Positions 8,101 to 16,105 of a stretch of 33,207 nt of DNA are shown here, piece after piece; position 1 is the stretch's first letter, and each line of letters starts with the position of its first letter. This DNA comes from JALNYB01 sp023230065. GTDB lineage: Archaea > Thermoplasmatota > Thermoplasmata > Methanomassiliicoccales > Methanomethylophilaceae. Both the position numbers and the translations under genes were made by a program. Under the pieces are notes generated by a model. The model was not told the origin of the DNA. It saw only the letters and a list, made by a program, of their open reading frames with translations, and made no database searches. The stretch is from positions 1 to 33,207 of the forward strand of contig JAVESW010000004.1 of assembly GCA_034006405.1 (NCBI GenBank). Direction: 5' to 3'.

Positions 8101-9669
8101 TCAATCACCAAGGAACGGGTTGGAATTTTCAGATTTCAATCTGGGTATGGACTTGCTCTTTTCGGTGTCGATGTCTTCCACTTGGCCGTTACTTGCAAGT
8201 CTGGCTCTGAACTTAGCCCAATCCCTCAGTCTGCGAAGGCCTTCACCCATAGTGATGGACAGCGGAACTGTCGAACGAATGGCCTCAAGCAGATATTCGG
8301 TTGTCAGAGGTTTACTGCCCTCGCTAAATGCCGTCTGGAGAGCTTCTTTCACGCATTCTTCAATTTCAGAACCAGAGAATCCTTTGGTCTCCCTTGCGAG
8401 CTGTTCCATATCCAGATTATCGATGGAACGTTTTCTGTTCTCGATGTGGATCTGGAAGATTTTCTTACGCTCATCGTAACTCGGCAGATCTACGAAGAAT
8501 ACCTCATCAAACCTTCCTTTACGCATAAGTTCGGGAGGGAGCTGACTGATGTTGTTTGCGGTTGCGATGACAAATACCGGTTCCGTCTTTTCCTGCATCC
8601 AGGTAAGAAGTGTTCCGAAAACACGGGAAGTGGTTCCGCCGTCGGTTTGTCCGGAACTCTGGATTCCCGATAGACCCTTCTCAATCTCGTCTATCCACAG
8701 GACACAGGGTGCGATGGCCCTTGCTATCTCGAGAGCTTTCCTCACGTTGTTCTCGGACTCTCCGACGATTCCCGCGAACACCTTACCGATATCGAATCTT
8801 AAAAGAGGATAATTCCACGCTTTTGCTACGGCCTTGGCAGTTAATGACTTACCGCAACCGGGTACGCCGAGAAGCATAATACCTTTGGGAGTCTCAAGAC
8901 CGAATTCTTTAGCTTCGGGAGTGAAGCTCTTCCCACGTTTATCGATCCAGTTTTTAAGATTCTCCAGACCTCCGACGTCACCAAGTTTCGTGGATGTATG
9001 ATAATATTCGAGAAGGCCTGTCTTCTTGATGATGCTCTCTTTCTCGCTGATGATGAACGGGATACAGGACTGATCGAGTTTATTGAACTCGATAATCGCT
9101 TTAGAGAATGCCAGTTGTGCTTCCATCGTGGTCAATCCGAGAGCGGCCTCCAATACAGGCACATCAATGGAGCTCTGATTCACTTCGTAATTATTGAGAC
9201 AGGTGTTGGCTATTGTTCTCAACTGCTTCACATCTGGGAGACCGATCTCCACAACAGACAGTTCCTTCGAGAGATCATCCGGAACGCATTTGACAGGCAT
9301 GGAGAGTATGATGACCTTGTTCGGCAGAGATTTATTCTGAAGGATCTCCCTGAATTTGCGTAAAATCTTCGGATCATCTCTACCGAAGACGTGGTGGAAG
9401 TCCTGAAGGATGAGAATTGCATTTTCCTCGAGGGTATCGGTGAAGAAGTTCAGAATATCGAGATAATCCTTGATGTCGTCCTCTTTGACGTACTCTTTGC
9501 TCGCATAATCGTATCTCTGGAGTCCATTTACTTCGTTCCAACAATACCAGGACATACCCAAGGACTTGGCAGCCGCATTGACGTATCCATGGATGCGCTT
9601 GTCCTCGTAAGAAACGACTTCGATCACATTAGCCTGAGCTTTGATAAGCAATTCAATCTCTTTATTCAT
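8101..9669 (-). CDS. Ycf46-like AAA+ ATPase
   Basis: First gene of the left operon, 522 residues. The N-terminal ~230 residues begin with an element (ELLIKAQANVIEVVSYED, then a Trp-x-x-x-x-Gly-Leu stretch) typical of the Ycf46 family found in cyanobacteria, plastids and many prokaryotes. The AAA+ module follows: Walker A GVPGCGKS (about 267-274), Walker B VLWIDEIEKG (about 322-331), sensor-1 VIATANN, and an arginine-finger-like MRKGRFDEVF (about 379-388), then a small helical lid (about 410-470). It probably forms hexamers and remodels protein or nucleoprotein partners. Its presence with DUF1257 and DUF2997 is a known family association. ATG at 9669 is preceded by GGGAG. Cytosolic; the substrate is unknown. 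Confidence 0.88.
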   Translation of the reverse strand: MNKEIELLIKAQANVIEVVSYEDKRIHGYVNAAAKSLGMSWYCWNEVNGLQRYDYASKEYVKEDDIKDYLDILNFFTDTLEENAILILQDFHHVFGRDDPKILRKFREILQNKSLPNKVIILSMPVKCVPDDLSKELSVVEIGLPDVKQLRTIANTCLNNYEVNQSSIDVPVLEAALGLTTMEAQLAFSKAIIEFNKLDQSCIPFIISEKESIIKKTGLLEYYHTSTKLGDVGGLENLKNWIDKRGKSFTPEAKEFGLETPKGIMLLGVPGCGKSLTAKAVAKAWNYPLLRFDIGKVFAGIVGESENNVRKALEIARAIAPCVLWIDEIEKGLSGIQSSGQTDGGTTSRVFGTLLTWMQEKTEPVFVIATANNISQLPPELMRKGRFDEVFFVDLPSYDERKKIFQIHIENRKRSIDNLDMEQLARETKGFSGSEIEECVKEALQTAFSEGSKPLTTEYLLEAIRSTVPLSITMGEGLRRLRDWAKFRARLASNGQVEDIDTEKSKSIPRLKSENSNPFLGD

Positions 9670-9696
9670 CCGAGTCTCCCTTCCATGTATCTTTGT

Positions 9697-9719
9697 TGTG
9701 TCATATATTATTTAACACA
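9697..9719 (-). promoter_or_regulatory. Operon promoter with inverted repeat over the TATA box
   Basis: Upstream of the AAA+ gene the minus strand reads an AT-rich TTAAATAATATATGA (9701-9715), suitable as an archaeal TATA box about 31 bases before the ATG. It is exactly framed by TGTGT and ACACA (5-base arms, 13-base spacer), which makes a 23-base imperfect palindrome that could be a repressor operator blocking TBP. The Shine-Dalgarno sequence GGGAG follows at 9676-9681. The left end of an insertion sequence lies only 48 bases further upstream, so little native upstream DNA remains. Confidence 0.5.
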
Positions 9720-9855
9720 GGGAAACCAGAATGGATCATCAGTAAAACTACGAATGTGTCATTGATCCTGAGCTCGACAGGACCTGATGTAAAATAGGTA
9801 TCGATACTGAATACTGGACGTAAGATAGAAATGCCCTGAGCGAATCAGTTCAGTT

Positions 9856-11322
9856 GTGACGCAAAAACATTTTCGGCTCAGGACATTTGTCCTAGAGCCG
9901 AACAACAATAAATCAGTACCGATTGGAACCATCGCCTGCGTAAGGGAATATTTGACGAAATTGGGCTTTGATGAGGTTTTCGGGAATGCCAAGACAAAGG
10001 GGCATTCGCTCTTTCCGTTGGTATGTGCGATTATATCCTACCGGTTAACGGAGAACTTCTCCATAGAGGGATGCGGAAGATGGTTGGAATCCTCGGAAGT
10101 TAGGAACGAATTGGGCATCCGCGGGAAAGTAAGTCACCGCGCCATCAACCGCGCTGTTGAACGCGCAGGCGAGATCATGCCTGAGGTGCTTACGCATTTA
10201 CGGAAGGCGTTATTCTCGATGTATGATCTGGAGCATACGGACGTGAACATCGATACCACGTCCGTCGCCGTGTACGGCAAAGGCACCGGGTTGTACGATT
10301 TTGGCTATTCTAGAGATAGACGTTCCGATCTGAGGCAAGTCAATTTTGGAGCCGTGGAGCTTCGGGACCCAATCAACATCCCACTCCATTTATCAGTGGA
10401 TAAGGGCAACACCTCCGATTCCGTCCAGTTCGTCAAGATCGTGGACGATATCATCGGCGACCTACGTGATGATTCGTTGTTCGTCTTTGATGCCGGAGGG
10501 GATGCGAAACAGGTTCTTGACCGCATAACCGAACGAAAAATGAGATACATCACAAGAAAGCGCATGAACAAGAGCGATGACCTTTGGATCTCCAAATTCG
10601 ATAAGGAGGACGCGATATGCGTCGATGAGAAAGATGGTGTATATTGTCAGCGGAAAACTTTTGAATCGTCCGGACGCACCGTCTATCTGTTCTATTCCGA
10701 TAAACTGTACAAGGACAAGATGGCGGCCTTGGACGGCCGCTCATGGAGATGCGTGGAAGACGCAAAGGAGACGATTCGAAGGAAGAAGGATGGGACGCTG
10801 CGGATATCCAAGACCGTTATCAAGAGATTAAAGAATCCACTGATATCGCTTAATGTTGGCGTTCAGAGCAAACTTCTTTCGAACGACGTTGAGAGTTTCA
10901 AGTACGTCCGTAACGAACTTTCCAATCGTCGCGAGGGATTTTTCAAACTCGAATGTAGTTCGAATTTGACACCTGCGGAGGTGTTCTCAATCTACCGCAG
11001 ACGGGACACCGTGGAGAAGCTCATGGACTCGTTAAAGAACCATATTGACTTGAAACCGTTGCGTGTTTGGTCCGAAAACTCGGTAAAAGGAACGCTTTTG
11101 CTGTGTTTTTTGGCTCAAGTTATCGTTTCCATGGTCAGATACGAGATGCCGGAATTGAGGCGACGTTCAACAAAATTCATCATAGATTCCCTACAAAATT
11201 TGACAGTTATGTATGTTTACGATCGCAAGCAGGCGACGAGACGTATATATTCGAATTTTGAGCCTCTAAACTCGAGGATACTCAGGGATGTGGTGGTCGT
11301 TTCAGGTGTTTCCGGGGGCTGA
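9856..11322 (+). CDS. IS1634/IS4-like DDE transposase, copy 1
   Basis: A 488-residue transposase starting at GTG (9856). The catalytic triad can be placed as Asp133 (VNIDTTS), Asp212 (FVFDAGG) and Glu387 within the Y-x-x-x-x-x-VEKLMDSLK helix, whose 'YRRRDTVEKLMDSLK' form is the Y-R-E signature of IS4-superfamily transposases. N-terminal helices (residues about 40-110) form the DNA-binding part. It is intact, with no frameshift, so the element may be active. The final third differs from copy 2 at about two dozen positions, mostly silent; visible amino-acid changes include Ser/Gly at residue 337, Arg/Gln near 436 and Met/Thr near 453. Confidence 0.92.
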   Translation: MTQKHFRLRTFVLEPNNNKSVPIGTIACVREYLTKLGFDEVFGNAKTKGHSLFPLVCAIISYRLTENFSIEGCGRWLESSEVRNELGIRGKVSHRAINRAVERAGEIMPEVLTHLRKALFSMYDLEHTDVNIDTTSVAVYGKGTGLYDFGYSRDRRSDLRQVNFGAVELRDPINIPLHLSVDKGNTSDSVQFVKIVDDIIGDLRDDSLFVFDAGGDAKQVLDRITERKMRYITRKRMNKSDDLWISKFDKEDAICVDEKDGVYCQRKTFESSGRTVYLFYSDKLYKDKMAALDGRSWRCVEDAKETIRRKKDGTLRISKTVIKRLKNPLISLNVGVQSKLLSNDVESFKYVRNELSNRREGFFKLECSSNLTPAEVFSIYRRRDTVEKLMDSLKNHIDLKPLRVWSENSVKGTLLLCFLAQVIVSMVRYEMPELRRRSTKFIIDSLQNLTVMYVYDRKQATRRIYSNFEPLNSRILRDVVVVSGVSGG

Positions 11323-11330
11323 AAGCCCCC
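11314..11330 (+). terminator. Hairpin over the transposase stop codon
   Basis: GGGGGCT and AGCCCCC form a 7-bp stem with a GAA loop. The TGA stop (11320-11322) sits in the hairpin top. It is followed by AAAAGG rather than a T-run, so it may act as an mRNA stabiliser or translation-limiting structure rather than a clean terminator. Copy 2 carries the same hairpin although the sequence just after it differs. Confidence 0.45.
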
Positions 11331-11435
11331 AAAAGGACCGGAACAGAGGGAAAAATGTAGCGGAAAATAAGGTGTGACTAGCGAACGCTCAAGTGTCAAA
11401 TTTTCCCAAAATCAGAATCGAGTGTCGAGCTCAGG

Positions 11436-11688
11436 TAATAGACCTTTCCGGATTCATCACATGGAGTCCTCTATACTTCATGCGCACGTTTCCATTTCCG
11501 TAAGATCGTGTCCTCGACATGGAACAGGATGATCGCATTCCATATATCCCTGGGTTTGTTTTGGATTGAGAGGATCATCAACACATCGGGAACCGACAAC
11601 GAACAACGGTATCGAACCGTCGGCCAGGGATGACCGGCAACTTCGATTCCCGACGGGTTCACTGTTTCTTGTGCCGAACATTCGTATT
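11436..11688. other. Interval between IS and hydrolase, possible gene remnant
   Basis: The 253 bases hold two overlapping short minus-strand frames (11471-11662 and 11478-11681) downstream of the hydrolase stop. Neither has a convincing ribosome site, and I recognise neither product. The sequence TCGAACCG...CGATTCC near 11610-11650 looks like coding remnant rather than RNA. It may be the tail of a gene decayed or cut when the insertion sequence arrived. Confidence 0.3.
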
Positions 11689-12561
11689 TCAGCTGTTCTT
11701 CAGGTTTTTCAGGAAAGAATTCACCGCAGCTTTGTAGATCTCCGGCTGTTCGATGTGGTGCATGTGTGAAGAATCGGGAATGACAGCCATATTCGCATTG
11801 CCGAATGAGGTCTGAAAATCTTTGACACTCTTAACTCCGGCTTCATCACTGTCCCCGCATATCAGGAGCACAGGTATCGATATATCATGGAGTCTCGGCA
11901 GGAGATCGAAATTCTTCAGTTCTCCGGTGACGGTGAATTCACTTTGTCCCCACATTTTCAGATATATCTCGTTGTTCATCGCTTCCATCGCATTTTGCAG
12001 ATAATCCGGCCAAGGGTCCATACGGCAGACGAACCTCTTGTAGTATTCGATCATCGCATGCTGATATCTTTCCCCGTAATCATGATCCATTTCGCTCTCC
12101 TCTATCGCTTCGATCAATGTCTCCGGCATCTTCGCGATATTCTCCCTCTGATCCATCTCCCAGATCGGGGAACTCAGAAGGGGTCCAGATAATATCAGGC
12201 CTTTTACACCGCTCGGTCTCTCACGCAACATGTATTCGCATATGAGTCCGCAGCCCCATGAGAATCCGACGAGGACGAATTCTGTAAGATTCAATTCCGA
12301 TATAACGCGGGACAGTTCATCCACATACGTATTCAGTGAATACAGGTTGCTGTCCTTCGCTCTATCGGATCTTCCGCACCCCAGCTGATCGTAGAAATAT
12401 ACGGGCCTCTCCGCGGAAAGGTCGCTGACCGTCTGAGGCATACTGATGAATCCGGGGCCGCCGTGAACCACCAAAAGGGGGATGCCCTTCCGGTGTTCGC
12501 CGTACACCGAACACCAGATCCTCCCGTTCTCGGTCTCTATGAATCTTTCCCGCATAGCCAT
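11689..12561 (-). CDS. Alpha/beta hydrolase, proline iminopeptidase-like
   Basis: A 290-residue alpha/beta hydrolase. The oxyanion-hole motif HGGPG (residues 33-37) and the nucleophile elbow GFSWG (Ser101) are characteristic of the proline iminopeptidase (peptidase S33) group; YDQLGCGRSD (57-66) is also typical. The acid is probably Asp237 in CGDSDE and the base His266 in SSHMHH. It would release N-terminal residues such as proline from small peptides in the cytosol, although S33 members also hydrolyse other amides and esters. The helical cap (about 125-215) is present and the length is normal. ATG at 12561 lies about 29 bases after a TATA-like AATATTAA, which suggests a leaderless or near-leaderless mRNA; ATG at 12555 is an alternative. 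Transcribed away from the ABC operon. Confidence 0.88.
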   Translation of the reverse strand: MAMRERFIETENGRIWCSVYGEHRKGIPLLVVHGGPGFISMPQTVSDLSAERPVYFYDQLGCGRSDRAKDSNLYSLNTYVDELSRVISELNLTEFVLVGFSWGCGLICEYMLRERPSGVKGLILSGPLLSSPIWEMDQRENIAKMPETLIEAIEESEMDHDYGERYQHAMIEYYKRFVCRMDPWPDYLQNAMEAMNNEIYLKMWGQSEFTVTGELKNFDLLPRLHDISIPVLLICGDSDEAGVKSVKDFQTSFGNANMAVIPDSSHMHHIEQPEIYKAAVNSFLKNLKNS

Positions 12562-12585
12562 ATATCTTTCAGTAACGTACTCATG

Positions 12586-12593
12586 AATATTAA
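12586..12593 (-). promoter_or_regulatory. TATA-like box for the hydrolase gene
   Basis: The minus strand reads TTAATATT centred about 29 bases before the hydrolase ATG (12561), the distance expected between an archaeal TATA box and the start site of a leaderless transcript. Confidence 0.4.
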
Positions 12594-13095
12594 GTCAGTC
12601 AGTCGCAGCATACAGCGAGGCACACGGGTTCATGGCCGTTACGCCATGGAGATTCTGCGGGATGTCCGGGGCATGTGTGTATGCACATGATCGCGCACTG
12701 TTCCGGATGGTTGAAAAGGACATCAGATGGTATCAGCAGAACCGAGGTACAGGATGATTTCGGTATAATGTTCGCAACGTTGCATATACTGCAAAGATCT
12801 GAGACGACCAGATCTTCTTCATAACCGCTGAACTCATGTTCAGAAAATCACATGGCCAGTAAAAGGATGTGGAAAACTCGCGACAGATTCATCAGTCCAA
12901 CTATCGATTTCAGAACACATACGAACAAAGTCATCTTCGTTATTCTTTGACCTTTGATAATTCTCTACGACTGAACCTAAAACGCACATCATACGACCCA
13001 TAGAGACAGGACCCGTGTAGTCGCATGACAGCTCAGAAGCCGGCTGAGAAACACACAATGTATTTTTTACTGCAATTGTTAGCACATTCTGAATG
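12594..13095. other. Intergenic region between divergent hydrolase and ABC genes
   Basis: About 500 bases without a gene I would support. Visible items are a short GTCA direct repeat (12597-12608), a near-palindrome CATGTGTGTATGCACATG (about 12672-12689) and a perfect palindrome GCAACGTTGC (12774-12783). A minus-strand frame of 81 codons (12840-13085) has no ribosome site and no recognised product. The palindromes could be operator sites for either divergent promoter. Confidence 0.35.
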
Positions 13096-13104
13096 TTATT
13101 TATA
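13096..13104 (+). promoter_or_regulatory. TATA box of the ABC transporter operon
   Basis: TTATTTATA is centred about 27 bases before the ATG at 13127. There is no Shine-Dalgarno sequence before that ATG, so transcription probably starts at or next to the start codon (leaderless mRNA). This supports 13127 as the start instead of the longer frame beginning at 13025. Confidence 0.55.
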
Positions 13105-13126
13105 CATCCATGATTATCGCGTCCGT

Positions 13127-14098
13127 ATGGAAGAGACGATGCCAGTGATAAACGTCATAGGTCTTACGAAGACGTACGGTAAGTTCAACGCCATCGATAA
13201 TGTCACTATGAAGGTCAAAAAAGGGGAGTTTATGGGTTTGCTTGGGCCCAACGGCGCAGGTAAGAGCACAATGCTCAAATCGATAACAGGCCTGATAAGA
13301 CCGACGTCCGGACAGATATATGTGAACGGATTGGATTGTGTCAGGGATCACAGGGAAGCACTTGCCCGCGTGGGTTGTGTCATAGAGACGCCTGAATTTT
13401 ATCCGCAGTTCACACCGGCTGAGTCGATGGAATATGCCGGAAAGATATTCGGATTGAACGGACGTGAGATAGCCATTCGTGCAAGGGACGTCCTGGAAGA
13501 GGTAAAGATGTGGGAATGGCGCAACAAGCCCATAGGAATGTTCTCAAAAGGTATGAGACAGAGAGTCGCGTTGGCGCAAGCCCTTCTTCCGAATCCGGAG
13601 ATAATAATACTTGACGAACCGACATCCGGATTGGATCCGAGGGGAATGATAGAGATAAGACAGACTCTCAACGCACTCAAAAGAAGGGACAGGACCCTGT
13701 TGATCAGCACACACATACTGAAAGAGGTCTCCGAGATGTGCGGAAGCGTGACGATGATAAGCAAGGGGAAAGTCATCGCCAGCGGTGATGTGGAAACGCT
13801 GATACACAAATCGGCGATGGGTGGAGGGAATCGTATTTTCGTAGAGATCCATACTCTGAAAGCCATGACACCCGAATTCATAACGGACGTGAACGGTTGT
13901 GCTGGGGTGCAGTCCACGGAAAGGATGGGCGAGAATAAGCTGAATGTGGAGTTCACCGGATCTACAGAAGAACAGGCGCATCTGGTGGATATCGTCTACA
14001 AGCATCAGTTAACCCTGGTGGGTATATCGGAGAAGGGTGCGGACATAGAGAGTCTGTACATGGACCTGACAAAGGACGAGGGGGCAAGCGTACAATGA
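13127..14098 (+). CDS. ABC transporter ATP-binding protein
   Basis: A 323-residue nucleotide-binding subunit. Walker A GPNGAGKST (40-48), a Q-loop region with Glu in place of Gln (CVIETPEFY, about 84-92), signature FSKGMRQR (139-146, a variant of LSGGQ), Walker B IIILDEPTSGLDP (159-171) and H-loop STH (194-196) are all present. The FSKGMRQR form is usual in the CcmA/DrrA-like group that pairs with ABC-2 permeases to export drugs, lipids or peptides. An extra C-terminal domain of about 90 residues follows residue 225. It overlaps the permease gene by 4 bases (ATGA). The start at 13127 is chosen from the TATA spacing; MPVINV at 13139 is an alternative. Sits at the cytoplasmic face of the membrane. 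Confidence 0.92.
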   Translation: MEETMPVINVIGLTKTYGKFNAIDNVTMKVKKGEFMGLLGPNGAGKSTMLKSITGLIRPTSGQIYVNGLDCVRDHREALARVGCVIETPEFYPQFTPAESMEYAGKIFGLNGREIAIRARDVLEEVKMWEWRNKPIGMFSKGMRQRVALAQALLPNPEIIILDEPTSGLDPRGMIEIRQTLNALKRRDRTLLISTHILKEVSEMCGSVTMISKGKVIASGDVETLIHKSAMGGGNRIFVEIHTLKAMTPEFITDVNGCAGVQSTERMGENKLNVEFTGSTEEQAHLVDIVYKHQLTLVGISEKGADIESLYMDLTKDEGASVQ

Positions 14099-15015
14099 GT
14101 TTGTTCAAAGGGAAGACCTCACCGGGCTGTACGTTAAACGAATATTCTGAAACGGATTACAAGATGTCCGATTCGGATGCACACAGGGATGTGGAATACC
14201 GCATCCCTTCTCAACTGGAGCAGCTCGTAGCAGTGATAAAGGTACATCTTAAACTATTCTCGAAGAACAAATTAATGATAGGCCTTCTGGTGATGGTGCT
14301 TGCAATTCCCGTCATAGTTTACTTACTGCCGACAAGTATCACCAGTTACTTCACAGATATAGCATATGCGGGAATCTTACTATTCGCCCTTCCGTTAATG
14401 ATGGTTTTCATTCCCGCAATATTATTGGCAAGGTCGATACCGTCTGAATTCAGGGACAGAACGGCATATCTCAATTTGGCACTTCCCCAGTCCAGGATGG
14501 TATTCTACGCAGGTAAGTTCATCGCGGGAATGATGACGGTCACCTTTTTGTTCCTTCTCACCTATGGAGAAGTAGTAGTGATAACGACTGTCAACAGATT
14601 CTCGATGGATGCAGGTGCAGTGCTGTACAGTTTCGTCGTGACATTGGTCGGCTGTTTCGCGATCTGTGCTGCGGTAATAGCATTGAGCACTTTCATGAAG
14701 AAAGGGTCGACCATTTTGACGGTTCTTTTGTTCTATTTCCTTATCCCTGCGGCCATGGTATTCATTTCCATTGAAACGAACTCATTGGATTATTTGATCG
14801 ACGCTCAATACCTTCCGTCATCTGCGGGTAGTCTGGCCATATCAATACTGGGAGCTCCGCCTGCCACGTCATCTATTGTGGATCTTTATGAGTACGTAAG
14901 ATTCCAGGGACTCATCACAGACTTCCAATACACCCGCGACCTCTGTATCTATATGGTCCTTGGTGTTCTGTTCTTCTTGATAGGACTGGTAAGATTCAAC
15001 AGGAGGGAATTGTAA
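14095..15015 (+). CDS. ABC-2 type transporter permease
   Basis: A 306-residue membrane protein with a hydrophilic N-terminus of about 55 residues and then six predicted transmembrane segments (about 60-82, 88-115, 142-165, 180-205, 210-232, 281-300). The short motif RSIPSEFRDRTAYLNLALP between segments 2 and 3 resembles the coupling-helix region of ABC-2 permeases (pattern 'i..E...gT....l..P.sr'). It is the membrane partner of the ATPase encoded just upstream, with which it shares an ATGA overlap; two copies of each would make the exporter. A strong Shine-Dalgarno AGGAGGGA for the next gene lies inside its last codons. The transported substrate cannot be inferred. Confidence 0.88.
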   Translation: MSLFKGKTSPGCTLNEYSETDYKMSDSDAHRDVEYRIPSQLEQLVAVIKVHLKLFSKNKLMIGLLVMVLAIPVIVYLLPTSITSYFTDIAYAGILLFALPLMMVFIPAILLARSIPSEFRDRTAYLNLALPQSRMVFYAGKFIAGMMTVTFLFLLTYGEVVVITTVNRFSMDAGAVLYSFVVTLVGCFAICAAVIALSTFMKKGSTILTVLLFYFLIPAAMVFISIETNSLDYLIDAQYLPSSAGSLAISILGAPPATSSIVDLYEYVRFQGLITDFQYTRDLCIYMVLGVLFFLIGLVRFNRREL

Positions 15016-15836
15016 TGATTAACAGAAAAATGCTGATGGTTCTTGTTACAACGATGGCGATCGCAACTTTGATCGTATCGTCATTTGTTCCGCTTTCTTC
15101 CGCCGAATCGGAAGATAATATTAAAGTTCGTGCGTTCTGTCTTTATCAGTTTGAAGCTGAACTAGAATACGATCCATCAGACATCATCAACACCAATGTG
15201 GATGTTTCACAATACGGTGGGAATGCGTTATACCTTTTCGAATCAGGGTCTTCCAAGGAGACTCAATTCGTGAACTATGTAGACGCGGGCGTGGGTACAT
15301 TGCCCTCGTCCGATGACAGAGATAATTTGGGCGAAGGGGACATTGCGTCTTGTTATGTCATTGTAATGTCCTGGTCTGGTGGCTATCCGTCAGAGACGGG
15401 TTATTTAAACGTACTAACATCAGACAGTGAATACACTTATGAAATGCACATAGAATACAGCAATGCATTGCTAAGCTATCATGTCGAAGATGAGAAAAAG
15501 CTTCTAATAACCTTGGATTATGACAGTTCGGATTATTACGTTACGTTAGTAAAGATAAACGACTCCAATTCGACATCTAATACAGGGATTTATGACAATG
15601 TAACGCAACTTTTTGTTATATCGCCTGATAAAGACTACTATATACTGATTAATCCACATAATATCGATTTGGACAGTATGTGGACAACGGTCTCTTACGA
15701 TGTAAACATCAGTAGCAGTCCAGAAGGAAGTGCTGGTTCCGGAGGATCTTTAGTCGCGGCAGTATTCTTTGTTCTTGCGGCCTTGTTCCTGGTCCTTATC
15801 TTCAAGTTGTACGGAGGTCCCAAGTGGTCACGTTGA
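15015..15836 (+). CDS. Membrane-anchored extracellular protein of the ABC operon
   Basis: A 273-residue protein with an N-terminal signal or anchor helix (about 6-29, ending PLSSAES) and a C-terminal transmembrane helix (about 245-263) followed by a short basic tail KLYGGPKWSR. The roughly 210 residues between are acidic, beta-rich and rich in Tyr, Ser, Asp and Asn, as is usual for archaeal surface proteins. A Gly/Ser linker (EGSAGSGGS) leads into the C-terminal helix. ATG at 15015 overlaps the permease stop (TAATG) and is preceded by AGGAGGGA, so it is coupled to the transporter. It may be an accessory subunit at the outer face of the exporter; that comes from gene order only. I recognise no family. 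Confidence 0.75.
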   Translation: MINRKMLMVLVTTMAIATLIVSSFVPLSSAESEDNIKVRAFCLYQFEAELEYDPSDIINTNVDVSQYGGNALYLFESGSSKETQFVNYVDAGVGTLPSSDDRDNLGEGDIASCYVIVMSWSGGYPSETGYLNVLTSDSEYTYEMHIEYSNALLSYHVEDEKKLLITLDYDSSDYYVTLVKINDSNSTSNTGIYDNVTQLFVISPDKDYYILINPHNIDLDSMWTTVSYDVNISSSPEGSAGSGGSLVAAVFFVLAALFLVLIFKLYGGPKWSR

Positions 15837-15845
15837 GATTAAAAA

Positions 15846-15861
15846 GCCGGGACTTCCCGGC
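15846..15861 (+). terminator. Hairpin terminator after the ABC operon
   Basis: GCCGGG and CCCGGC form a perfect 6-bp stem with an ACTT loop, 10 bases after the stop at 15836. AAAAA precedes it and ACATTTTATCATTATT follows it, T-rich as expected for termination. About 155 bases then remain before the second insertion sequence, with nothing further recognised. Confidence 0.65.
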
Positions 15862-16105
15862 ACATTTTATCATTATTCAAACTTCAGTCCATCATGATAC
15901 GTGGTTAACACAATTTTGCCGATATTTCGGAATCCGCGAGTAACGCAGGAAGAAAGAGATATCCTATTTGGGTCTCAGAATCATGGCGAGAGGTCAAAAT
16001 CAGGACCCCTGTCAAACCTGAGCTCGACAGGACCTGATGTAAAATAGGTATCGATACTGAATACTGGACGTAAGATAGAAATGCCCTGAGTGAATCAGTT
16101 CAGTT

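Larger units (their letters stand above)
9767..11435 (+). mobile_element. Insertion sequence, copy 1 (1669 bp, DDE transposase)
   Basis: The element is bounded by 13-bp perfect inverted repeats CCTGAGCTCGACA (9767-9779) and TGTCGAGCTCAGG (11423-11435). The same ends and the same length occur in a second copy at 16017. It carries one transposase gene and, near the left end, a perfect palindrome GTATCGATAC (9798-9807). No clear target-site duplication is visible: the flanks read ATTGAT on the left and TAATAG on the right. It lies just upstream of the left operon and in the same orientation as copy 2. The IS1634/IS4-like family assignment comes from the transposase; the exact family was not checked against a database. 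Confidence 0.9.

Noticed and set aside
12840..13085. 81-codon minus-strand gene upstream of the ABC operon
   Set aside because: No ribosome site, no recognisable motif, and it covers the ABC promoter; likely chance.
13025..13126. Longer N-terminus for the ABC ATPase beginning at 13025
   Set aside because: It would run through the TATA box and adds residues absent from the family; homology to ABC ATPases begins at about 13142.
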